Positions 52,378 through 60,362 of a stretch of DNA of 64,000 nt are shown piece after piece. Made by a program: the position numbers and the translations under genes. Numbering within the stretch: the stretch's first letter is position 1; each line of letters opens with the position of its first letter. This DNA comes from Leeuwenhoekiella sp044542075 (GTDB lineage: Bacteria > Bacteroidota > Bacteroidia > Flavobacteriales > Flavobacteriaceae), in the NCBI RefSeq assembly GCF_044542075.1, contig NZ_JBITTU010000007.1, positions 62,001 through 126,000 of the forward strand, written 5' to 3'. The notes beneath the pieces are model-generated. The model saw nothing but the letters and a program-made list of their open reading frames with translations, made no database searches and was not told the origin of the DNA.

Positions 52378-54828
52378 TTATAGCTCTTTTGCATTCTTGA
52401 CCTTCTCATTTGTAAGAGCGATATCAAGCACTTCGCTCATATCATTTACATAATGAAAAGTAAGACCTTTTAAATACTCTTCATTAATTTCTTTAATGTC
52501 ACGCTCATTTTCTCTACACATGATAATCTCTTTTATGTGTGCGCGCTTTGCTGCCAGAATTTTTTCTTTTATTCCGCCTACAGGAAGTACTTTACCTCTT
52601 AAGGTAATTTCTCCCGTCATTGCAAGACTCTTTTTCACTTTGCGCTGTGTGAATAAAGACACTAAAGAGGTTAGCATAGTAATACCGGCACTAGGTCCAT
52701 CTTTTGGGGTTGCACCTTCAGGCACGTGAATATGCACATTATATTTCTCAAAAACCAGTGAATCAAGACCCAGCAATTCTGCATTAGATTTAATGTATTC
52801 TAATGCAAGGGTAGCACTTTCTTTCATCACTTTACCCAAGTTCCCGGTTACCGAAAGAACTCCTTTTCCTTTAGATAAAATAGATTCTATAAATAAAATA
52901 TCACCGCCTACCTGTGTCCAGGCGAGACCAGTTACAACACCCGCGACGTCATTATTCTCATATTTATTACGCTCTAGCTTAGGAGATCCTAAAACATCAA
53001 TAACAATCTCGTTATCAACTTTTACTTTGTACTCCTCTTCCATCGCTAAATTTTTTGCCGCATAACGCACCATTTTAGCAATTTGCTTTTCTAAGCCACG
53101 TACCCCAGATTCTCGTGTATAGCCTTCAACTATTTTTTCTAATTGAGGTTTAGCTATTTTTAACTGATCATCTTTTACACCGTGTTCTTTTAGCTGTTTT
53201 GGCAATAAATGACGCTTACCTATTTCTACCTTTTCTTCGATAGTATAACCGGTGACATTTATTATCTCCATACGATCGCGTAGCGCAGGCTGTATTGCAC
53301 CTAAGTTGTTTGCAGTTGCAATAAACATTACTTTAGAGAGGTCAAAGCCCAGTTCTAAAAAATTATCGTGAAATTCTGCATTTTGCTCAGGATCTAGAAC
53401 TTCTAATAATGCCGAAGAAGGATCTCCCTGATTGCTGTTACTTAATTTATCTACCTCATCTAAAACAAAAACCGGATTACTGGTCCCTGCCTTTTTAAGA
53501 CTTTGTAATATACGACCAGGCATAGCACCTATGTAGGTTTTACGGTGACCACGTATTTCTGCCTCATCACGTAACCCACCTAGACTCATACGCACATATT
53601 CACGTCCTAACGCCTCTGCTACAGATTTACCTAATGATGTTTTACCTACTCCCGGAGGGCCATATAAACACAAAATAGGCGACTTCATATCGTTACGCAG
53701 TTTTAGCACTGCGAGATATTCTATAATTCGTTTTTTTACATCATCAAGACCATAATGATCGCGATCTAGAATTCGCTTTGCACGTTTTAAGTCAAATTTA
53801 TCTTTACTAAATTTATTCCACGGAAGGTCTAAAAATAAATCAAGATAATTACGCTGAATGCTATACTCTGCCACCTGCGGATTCATACGTTGCATTTTTG
53901 CGAGCTCTTTATTGAAGTGCTTCGCAACCTTCTCATCCCATTTCTTTTTCTTTCCGCGTAAGCGCATCTCTTCTAGCTCGTCTTCTTGAGAAACACCGCC
54001 TAGTTCTTCCTGAATGGTCTTCATTTGCTGGTGCAAAAAATACTCCCTTTGCTGCTGACTCATGTCATTATGCACACGATTTTGAATATCGTTCTTAAGC
54101 TCTAACTTCTGCATCTCGGTATTCATATGACGCAGTGTCTGCAAAGCACGCTCTTTTAAATCTCCAATTTCTAAAAGTTTCTGTTTTTCTTCAACCGTAA
54201 GGTTCATATTTGAACTCACAAAATTGATTAAAAACGACTCGCTTTCAATATTCTTAATTGCAAAGCCCGCTTCACTAGGAATATTAGGTGATTGCTTAAT
54301 AATTTGCAATGCCTGCTCCTTAATAGACTCAATTATAGCCTTAAATTCTTCATTGCCTTTCTCCGGGCGCAGTTCAGGAACTTCACGAACGGTAGCAACT
54401 ATATACGGTTTTTCGGTAATAACCTCAGCGATATTAAAACGCTTTTTGCCCTGTATAATCACTGTTACATTACCGTCTGGCATTTTTAATACTCTAAGAA
54501 TTCGAGCAACCACACCAGTTGTATTTATATCATCTGCCGTAGGATTTTCTACAGATTCATCTTTTTGAGAAACTACTCCAATAATTTTTGAACCCTTGTT
54601 TGCCTCATTAATAAGATCTATAGACATATCGCGTCCTGCTGTAATTGGGATTACAACTCCGGGAAACAATACCGTATTTCTAAGTGGTAAAATGGGTAAG
54701 GTTTCGGGTAATTCTTCTTTATTTATCTCTTCCTCGTCTTCAGGAGTCATCAATGGGATTAAATCTGCTTCACCATCAAAATCCTGCAATGACAGATTGT
54801 CAAGATTTGTAAATTTTGTTCTAGCCAT
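52378..54828 (-). CDS. lon: ATP-dependent Lon protease
   Basis: The ATG at 54828 is preferred over a GTG five codons earlier (816 aa). Lon degrades misfolded and regulatory proteins in the cytoplasm. An acidic N-terminal extension precedes the LAN substrate domain (LPILPLRNTVLFPGVVIP), then the AAA+ module with Walker A GPPGVGKTSLGKSVAE, Walker B VFVLDEVDKL, and the protease domain with the Ser-Lys dyad in PKDGPSAGITMLT and VGGIKEKILAAKRAH. It is the last of a run of minus-strand genes and ends in its own terminator. Confidence 0.97.
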   Translation of the reverse strand: MARTKFTNLDNLSLQDFDGEADLIPLMTPEDEEEINKEELPETLPILPLRNTVLFPGVVIPITAGRDMSIDLINEANKGSKIIGVVSQKDESVENPTADDINTTGVVARILRVLKMPDGNVTVIIQGKKRFNIAEVITEKPYIVATVREVPELRPEKGNEEFKAIIESIKEQALQIIKQSPNIPSEAGFAIKNIESESFLINFVSSNMNLTVEEKQKLLEIGDLKERALQTLRHMNTEMQKLELKNDIQNRVHNDMSQQQREYFLHQQMKTIQEELGGVSQEDELEEMRLRGKKKKWDEKVAKHFNKELAKMQRMNPQVAEYSIQRNYLDLFLDLPWNKFSKDKFDLKRAKRILDRDHYGLDDVKKRIIEYLAVLKLRNDMKSPILCLYGPPGVGKTSLGKSVAEALGREYVRMSLGGLRDEAEIRGHRKTYIGAMPGRILQSLKKAGTSNPVFVLDEVDKLSNSNQGDPSSALLEVLDPEQNAEFHDNFLELGFDLSKVMFIATANNLGAIQPALRDRMEIINVTGYTIEEKVEIGKRHLLPKQLKEHGVKDDQLKIAKPQLEKIVEGYTRESGVRGLEKQIAKMVRYAAKNLAMEEEYKVKVDNEIVIDVLGSPKLERNKYENNDVAGVVTGLAWTQVGGDILFIESILSKGKGVLSVTGNLGKVMKESATLALEYIKSNAELLGLDSLVFEKYNVHIHVPEGATPKDGPSAGITMLTSLVSLFTQRKVKKSLAMTGEITLRGKVLPVGGIKEKILAAKRAHIKEIIMCRENERDIKEINEEYLKGLTFHYVNDMSEVLDIALTNEKVKNAKEL

Positions 54829-55054
54829 ACTATTTAACGTCACATTGTCACAAATTGAATTAATAATGTGGAATGTAAACTTTTTTTATTTGATTTAAAG
54901 ACCTGCAAAGCACTATATTAAAGACTTTCAGGCTTTCTTACGCTCTGTATAATTCAATTAATATGCCACCGTAAAGAACTTATAAATGAAATATTTTGAA
55001 GGCAACTGTAACAAAGTAAAAACAGGTCTATCTTTATAATGAAGCACAAACCAA

Positions 55055-55612
55055 TTGAACACAACTAACCATCACATTGATTTGCTTTTAGAGCAATGTA
55101 AAAACGGAAATCAGCAGGCACAACTTGCTGTTTACAAACGCTATTATAAAGCGATGTACAACACCTCATTGCGTATTGTGAAAGATAGTAATGAGGCAGA
55201 AGACATCATGCAAGAATCTTTTTTAAGTGCTTTTACTAAGCTAGACAGCTATAATGCAGAATCCTCGTTTGGAAGCTGGTTAAAACGTATTGTGGTTAAC
55301 AATAGCATAAGTAGCTATAATAAAAGTAAACGCCTAAAAGAAGATGACCTGGATGACTCGCTATATAAGCTTGAAGACGATCAAGGTATTACAGATTGCG
55401 ATACCAGTAGTTTTGAAGTTCAGCGCGTACTGCAGACGATGAACGAACTTAAAGAAAATTACAGAGTTGCGCTTACCTTAAATCTAATAGAAGGTTTTGA
55501 TTATGAAGAAATGAGTGAAATTTTAAACATTAGTTATGCTAATTGCAGAACTACAGTATCAAGAGCAAAAGACAGCTTACGAAAAAAATTAAGTGATTTA
55601 ATTAGAGATTAG
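55055..55612 (+). CDS. ECF RNA polymerase sigma factor of the GIN-protein operon
   Basis: The 185-aa product starts at a TTG (the nearest upstream ATG is out of frame). Region 2 is YNTSLRIVKDSNEAEDIMQE with SFLSAFTKL, and region 4 is MNELKENYRVALTLNLIEGF with the helix-turn-helix EEMSEILNISYANCRTTVSR. It heads an operon with an anti-sigma-like gene 5 bases downstream and two secreted proteins. A TATCTTTA sequence about 25 bases upstream is close to a -7 box. The regulon is unknown. Confidence 0.92.
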   Translation: MNTTNHHIDLLLEQCKNGNQQAQLAVYKRYYKAMYNTSLRIVKDSNEAEDIMQESFLSAFTKLDSYNAESSFGSWLKRIVVNNSISSYNKSKRLKEDDLDDSLYKLEDDQGITDCDTSSFEVQRVLQTMNELKENYRVALTLNLIEGFDYEEMSEILNISYANCRTTVSRAKDSLRKKLSDLIRD

Positions 55613-55617
55613 TTACT

Positions 55618-56157
55618 ATGAAAAATAATTTAGATAACTGGTTTGAAGAACAGCGAAACTGTTTTGATATCGCTGAACCAGCCCAGGATCACGAGGTTCG
55701 TTTTTTAGATAAATTAAATGGTACTACGGTAAATAAAACCCCGCTACGTAAACTAAATTGGTGGAGACCACTAGCCGCGGCCGCTGCAGTACTCGTATTG
55801 GTATTTGCAGGTTACAGCTCCCTAAATACACCTGTAAACGCAGATCTGGCAACTGTTTCTCCAGAAATGGCAAAAACACAAGACTTTTTTACTAAAGCTA
55901 TTGAAGAAGAATTATATAACCTTAATGAAGCCCGAACCCCTCAAACTCAAAAACTAGTAAACGATGCGCTAAAGCAACTAAAAGTCTTAGAAAGCGATTA
56001 CTCAAAACTGACTAAAGACTTAACCGAAAGTGGTGAAGATAAACGTGTTATTTATGCGATGATCTCAAACTTTCAAGCACGCATAAACTTATTAACTTCA
56101 GTTTTAGAAGAAATTGAATCAATCAAAAATACAGATTATGAAAACCAACTACTTTAA
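55618..56157 (+). CDS. Putative single-pass membrane anti-sigma factor
   Basis: The 179-aa protein has a cytoplasmic N-terminus (about 1-47, LDNWFEEQRNCFDIAEPAQD), one membrane helix (about 51-68, AAAAAVLVLVFAGY) and a periplasmic coiled coil (about 80-175). It lies 5 bases after the sigma gene and overlaps the next gene by 20 bases, so sigma, anti-sigma and the DUF4097-like protein are probably translated together. No zinc-binding HxxxCxxC is seen. The anti-sigma role is by position and layout. Confidence 0.7.
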   Translation: MKNNLDNWFEEQRNCFDIAEPAQDHEVRFLDKLNGTTVNKTPLRKLNWWRPLAAAAAVLVLVFAGYSSLNTPVNADLATVSPEMAKTQDFFTKAIEEELYNLNEARTPQTQKLVNDALKQLKVLESDYSKLTKDLTESGEDKRVIYAMISNFQARINLLTSVLEEIESIKNTDYENQLL

Positions 56158-57238
56158 ATTTATACTACTTCTGTTTTTCTCTACGTTTTCTGCAATTGCA
56201 CATACTACAGATCCTAAGTTAGGAGGCAGATATACTAAAGAGAAAAAAATATCTAAAGAATACACGGTAAATGCAAATGCACTACTTAAAATTAATAATA
56301 GCTATGGCAACGTAGATGTAATCGCCTGGGATCAAAACCGCATTACGATTGAAGTTATTGTCAAGACTAACGGTAATGACGAAGATAAGGTAATCAAAAA
56401 ACTTAACGAGATTGATGTTAAATTTCAAGGTGATGCAACCATGGTTTCTGCATATACTGAAATCTCGGAAAGTAGCAACTCGTGGTGGAGCGCCTTTACA
56501 TCTGGAAGCAACAATGTAAACATGGAAATTAATTATAAAATTAAAATGCCTGTTACAAATAATGCAGATCTAAGTAATGACTATGGTGGCATTTCTCTCG
56601 ATAAAATTAAAGGTCAGGCAAAAATATCTTGTGACTATGGTCATCTAGATATAGGAGAGTTACTAGGTGATAATAACTTATTGAGTTTTGACTATACAAA
56701 CAACTCTAATATTGCGTATATGAAAAGCGGAAAGATTAGCGCAGACTATAGTTCGTTTACACTAGAAAAAGCAGATAAAGTTTTATTGAATGCAGATTAC
56801 ACCAAATCAAGCTTTGGAAATGTAAAATACCTTAAGTACAATTGTGACTACGGAAGCATCAGCGCTAATGTCGTAAGTAATATTGAAGGGAGTTCAGACT
56901 ATCTAACTGTGCGACTGGGCAAAATAAATGGCGTGCTAGATATTAATATGGATTACGGTTCTCTTAAAATTGAAGAAATCACCGCAAATGCCGGAAATGT
57001 ACGTATAAACACAGAGTACGCAGGCGTAAAAGTGGGTTACAATGCTAATGCTAATTTTAAATTCACAATTAAACTTGATTACGCAAGTCTTAAAGGAGAT
57101 GAAAATTTTGAAGTCACAAAAAGACAAATTGAGTCAACAGATAAATATTATGAAGGCTATTATGGTAACCCTTCGTCAAAAAATACATTCATTATAAATT
57201 CTGAATATGGTGGAGTAAGTTTATATAAAGTCAATTAA
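56138..57238 (+). CDS. Secreted DUF4097-like beta-helix protein
   Basis: The ATG at 56138 gives a Sec signal (FILLLFFSTFSAIAHT) and 366 aa. From about residue 45 the chain is a repetitive beta structure with units of about 20 residues centred on [D/E/N]Y[G/S/T/A]: NSYGNVDVIAWD, SNDYGGISLDKI, SCDYGHLDIGEL, SADYSSFTLEKA, NMDYGSLKIEEI, SEYGGVSLYKVN. Roughly eleven such centres are visible. The fold resembles the putative-adhesin DUF4097/GIN class of right-handed beta-helix proteins. Third gene of the sigma operon; function unknown. Confidence 0.78.
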   Translation: MKTNYFKFILLLFFSTFSAIAHTTDPKLGGRYTKEKKISKEYTVNANALLKINNSYGNVDVIAWDQNRITIEVIVKTNGNDEDKVIKKLNEIDVKFQGDATMVSAYTEISESSNSWWSAFTSGSNNVNMEINYKIKMPVTNNADLSNDYGGISLDKIKGQAKISCDYGHLDIGELLGDNNLLSFDYTNNSNIAYMKSGKISADYSSFTLEKADKVLLNADYTKSSFGNVKYLKYNCDYGSISANVVSNIEGSSDYLTVRLGKINGVLDINMDYGSLKIEEITANAGNVRINTEYAGVKVGYNANANFKFTIKLDYASLKGDENFEVTKRQIESTDKYYEGYYGNPSSKNTFIINSEYGGVSLYKVN

Positions 57239-57256
57239 TCAAGAAACATAATCAAC

Positions 57257-57985
57257 ATGAAAAAATTTACACTTATCGTGGCGCTTATCTCAATCGCTAC
57301 AACGGCAAACGCACAATTCTGGGGCGGAAAAAAAATACAGGGAAATGGTAATCTAGTTACCAATAATCGGGATTTAAGTGATTATGATGAAGTAGGAGTC
57401 GCCGGGTCTTTTGATGTGATTTTAATCGCAGGAAAAGAAGGGAAAATTAGCGTAGAAGCTGAAGATAATCTACAAGAGTATATTATTACTGAGGTTAAAG
57501 GAAACAAACTTAAAATTTATACGAAAGACGGTTATAATTTAAATACCAGTAGAAATAATGTTATTACGATTACGGTCCCGTTTGAAGATATTAGCAAAGT
57601 TAGCATGGCAGGTTCTGGAGACATTATAGGCAAAGATCTTATTACGGCAGATCAATTTGAGTGTGCTGTTGCTGGTAGTGGTGATATGGTTCTTGAGGTT
57701 AACGCCAAAAATATTAGTGCTTCAGTAGCGGGCTCTGGAGATTTGACATTAAGTGGAAAATCTGATAAGAGTATTTTAAAAGTAGCAGGAAGTGGCGATC
57801 TAGACGCTTCAGATTTAAATAGTACAGATGCTGAAGCAAGCGTGGCAGGTTCTGGTGATATAAGCTTAAACTGTGATGGCGGTGATTTAAAAGCAAGCGT
57901 AGCAGGTTCTGGCGATATTCGCTACTCTGGGAAACCTAATAATGTAAGTTCTAAAATAGTAGGTTCAGGAAGTGTGAGCAACTAA
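57257..57985 (+). CDS. Head GIN domain protein (DUF2807) with AGSGD repeats
   Basis: The 242-aa protein has a Sec signal (TANAQFWGG) and a GIN-type domain (NRDLSDYDEVGVAGSFDVIL at the head). The C-terminal half carries AGSGD at residues 118, 139, 158, 177, 197 and 216 and a variant VGSGS at 235, a period of 19-21 residues that matches the rungs of a beta-helix. The Gly-Asp turns are stacked on one face. It is the last gene of the sigma operon, 18 bases after the DUF4097-like gene, and both proteins appear to have related folds. Function unknown. Confidence 0.87.
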   Translation: MKKFTLIVALISIATTANAQFWGGKKIQGNGNLVTNNRDLSDYDEVGVAGSFDVILIAGKEGKISVEAEDNLQEYIITEVKGNKLKIYTKDGYNLNTSRNNVITITVPFEDISKVSMAGSGDIIGKDLITADQFECAVAGSGDMVLEVNAKNISASVAGSGDLTLSGKSDKSILKVAGSGDLDASDLNSTDAEASVAGSGDISLNCDGGDLKASVAGSGDIRYSGKPNNVSSKIVGSGSVSN

Positions 57986-58016
57986 GATTATATACATCAA
58001 TCAAAATATTAATCTG

Positions 58017-58046
58017 AAAAAGGCTGCCTAAATAAGCAGCCTTTTT
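58017..58046. terminator. Bidirectional intrinsic terminator
   Basis: An 11-bp stem (AAAAAGGCTGC, 8-base loop) with A and T tracts ends the GIN operon and abuts the stop of the convergent MFS gene. Confidence 0.86.
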
Positions 58047-59381
58047 TTATTTTAAAGTTTCTGTAATACGTTTCCGCGGAACAAAAAGTAAAAGGATTAC
58101 ACCGGCAATAAAAAAGACGATAAAAAACAGAATGGCATACCTGACACTTCCTGTAAGTTGTGCAACATAACCATAACTCAACATACCTATTACAATTCCT
58201 ATCTTTTCAGAAACATCATAAAAGCTAAAATACGAAGCCGTGTCTTTCTCCCCTTCCGGAATTAATTTTGAATAGGTAGAACGCGACAGGGATTGAATAC
58301 CTCCCATAACTAAACCTACAAAAGCTGCTGTAAAATAAAATTCAAATGGCGTGGTGATTGTATAAGCGTAAATGCAAATCGCAATCCAGATACAGTTAAT
58401 AACTATAAGCGTTTGAATATTTCCAAATCTTGCTGATGCCTTAGAGGTTAGCCAGGCTCCTAAAACTGCTACAAGCTGAATTAATAAAATACTTACAATT
58501 AATCCTGTGGTACTGTTTGTAGTACCCCAGTCTAACTCTTCAATTCCAAAATAGGTAGCCACGAGCATTATAGTTTGCACAGCCATACTGTATACAAAAA
58601 AAGCGGTCAGATACGTACGCATGGGTTTATCTGATTTCAGTTTTTTCCAGATTTTTTTAAGTTCTTTAAACCCGTTAAATAAAAGATCTTTTGTGAATTT
58701 CTCTTTTTTGTTTCCCTTTGGTAAATAATAATAGCTATACTGGCTAAAACCTATCCACCACAAACCTGTAAGAATAAAAGATAATCGTGTGGGCAAACCT
58801 TCATCTTCGAAACCAAATGTCTCGTACATTAAAATCATTGCAAGACATAACACCAGTAGGATAACGCTTCCTATATACCCTAAAGAATATCCCTTTGCAC
58901 TTATTTTATCTTGCTGTTCTGGGAAAGCAATATTTGGTAAATATGAATTGTAAAATACAAGACTCGACCAAAAACCGATTAGCGCCAGAAAATAACAAAG
59001 CAGACCGAACCATAGGTATTCCATATCAAACCAGAAAAGGCCAATACACGAAACTGCTCCCAGATAACAGAAGAATTTCATAAAACTCTTCTTGTTTCCT
59101 ATGTAATCTGCAATACCACTTAACAACGGACTTAACACAGAAACAACTAAAAATGCAGCAGCCGTAACATAACTAATTAGCGTATCGTTATTAAAGTCTA
59201 TGCCTAGAAATGTAACTGTATCATCTAGTATTTTTCCGTTCTCATCTTTTACCAGCGTTAGTGCGCCATAAAAAATTGGAAAAACTGCAGATGCTATTAC
59301 AAGACTGTACACTGAGTTTGCCCAGTCGTAGAACGCCCAGGCATTCAATAATTTTTTACTTCCTTTAGGTAAAACTTCCAT
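58047..59381 (-). CDS. MFS transporter, UMF1/Atg22-like
   Basis: The 444-aa protein has about 12 helices and the N-terminal hallmark LLNAWAFYDWANSVYSLVIA, found in the Atg22/UMF1 family; SPLLSGIADYIGNKKSFMKF is the motif A loop. GGIQSLSRSTYSKLIPEGEK in the second half is also typical. Fungal Atg22 exports amino acids from the vacuole; the substrate of bacterial members is unknown. It has convergent and same-strand terminators on both sides and so is a single gene. Confidence 0.88.
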   Translation of the reverse strand: MEVLPKGSKKLLNAWAFYDWANSVYSLVIASAVFPIFYGALTLVKDENGKILDDTVTFLGIDFNNDTLISYVTAAAFLVVSVLSPLLSGIADYIGNKKSFMKFFCYLGAVSCIGLFWFDMEYLWFGLLCYFLALIGFWSSLVFYNSYLPNIAFPEQQDKISAKGYSLGYIGSVILLVLCLAMILMYETFGFEDEGLPTRLSFILTGLWWIGFSQYSYYYLPKGNKKEKFTKDLLFNGFKELKKIWKKLKSDKPMRTYLTAFFVYSMAVQTIMLVATYFGIEELDWGTTNSTTGLIVSILLIQLVAVLGAWLTSKASARFGNIQTLIVINCIWIAICIYAYTITTPFEFYFTAAFVGLVMGGIQSLSRSTYSKLIPEGEKDTASYFSFYDVSEKIGIVIGMLSYGYVAQLTGSVRYAILFFIVFFIAGVILLLFVPRKRITETLK

Positions 59382-59416
59382 AGATAAATGCTCCTTGTTG
59401 AAAGCCCTAAATTAAG

Positions 59417-59441
59417 AAAGCCGCTCTAATAGAGCGGCTTT
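59417..59441 (-). terminator. Hairpin after/before MFS and M48 genes
   Basis: An 11-bp GC-rich stem (AAAGCCGCTCT, loop AAT) lies between the M48 gene stop and the MFS start. The T tract on the minus strand is short and interrupted, so termination may be partial. Confidence 0.65.
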
Positions 59442-59463
59442 TACTTTTTTATTTTATTGTTAC

Positions 59464-60276
59464 CTATTTAAACGAAGTAACTCCAAACTTTTTAGCTTCG
59501 GTGACTGCTCTAGGAGCGATAGCCGTTAAAGCTTGAATACGAGTGTCTGGTGAAGGGTGTGTACTCAAGATTTCAGAAGTTCCTGAACCTCCTGCAGCTT
59601 TCATACGTTCCCACAGTTTAGGAGCCGCATAAGGATCGTAACCTGCAATTGCAGCTATGATAGTACCTATTTCATCTGCTTCAGACTCGTGACTTCTGCT
59701 AAAAGGTAAAATAGCACCTATAGTACTTGCAGTACCGTAGTACTGATTAAAAAGTTGTCCAGATTTAGAATCACCTAAGGCTAAACCACCTACTGCGCCT
59801 ACCACAGATTGTGCTTCTCCTGCAGTCATACGTTGACCTCCGTGATTTGCTAATGCGTGAGCAAGCTCGTGCCCTAAAATCATGGCTAAGCCAGCTTCAT
59901 CCTGTGCAATAGGTAAAATACCTGTGTACACTACAATTTTACCACCAGGCATACAGAATGCATTTATAGCTTCATCCTGAACTAAGTTATATTCCCAACG
60001 GTAATCATCAAGATAATTAGGATATCCTAAAGCGGTCATATAGCGTTCTGCAGCTTTTGCGATATTAGATCCCACACGTTGCACCATTTGTGCATCTGCA
60101 GTACCTTTTACAACCTTATTCTCCTTTAAAAAAGCATCGTATTGTTGAAATGCCATAGGAAACAACGTAGAATTATCGTATCTATTAAGCGTTTGCTTAC
60201 CTGTAAATGGACTCGTCTTACAGCTTACTATAAAAAGCACAGCTACAAGTGCCAGAAGTATCGATTTAGATTTCAT
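59464..60276 (-). CDS. M48 family metalloprotease lipoprotein
   Basis: The 270-aa protein has a lipobox (LFIVSC) and an M48 (LoiP/BepA-like) domain with the zinc motif GHELAHALANHGG near residue 135 and the downstream ligand Glu in SRSHESEADEIGT. Such proteases act in outer membrane quality control in the periplasm. AFCMPGGKIVVYTGILPIA precedes the zinc motif, and the usual LSTHPSPDTRI stands near the C-terminus. There is no TPR domain, so it is the short LoiP-like form. Confidence 0.92.
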   Translation of the reverse strand: MKSKSILLALVAVLFIVSCKTSPFTGKQTLNRYDNSTLFPMAFQQYDAFLKENKVVKGTADAQMVQRVGSNIAKAAERYMTALGYPNYLDDYRWEYNLVQDEAINAFCMPGGKIVVYTGILPIAQDEAGLAMILGHELAHALANHGGQRMTAGEAQSVVGAVGGLALGDSKSGQLFNQYYGTASTIGAILPFSRSHESEADEIGTIIAAIAGYDPYAAPKLWERMKAAGGSGTSEILSTHPSPDTRIQALTAIAPRAVTEAKKFGVTSFK

Positions 60277-60362
60277 TTAAATTATATTTAGTTAGTGAGC
60301 GAAATTTACAAATTATGCCTAATGCGACACGCTACATTAGCTAAACTTTAGCAATAGACATC

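Noticed and set aside
57608..57973. CRISPR-like short repeats
   Set aside because: The repeats are GCAGGTTCTGGAGA-like codons for AGSGD inside an open frame, with no spacer structure or cas genes.
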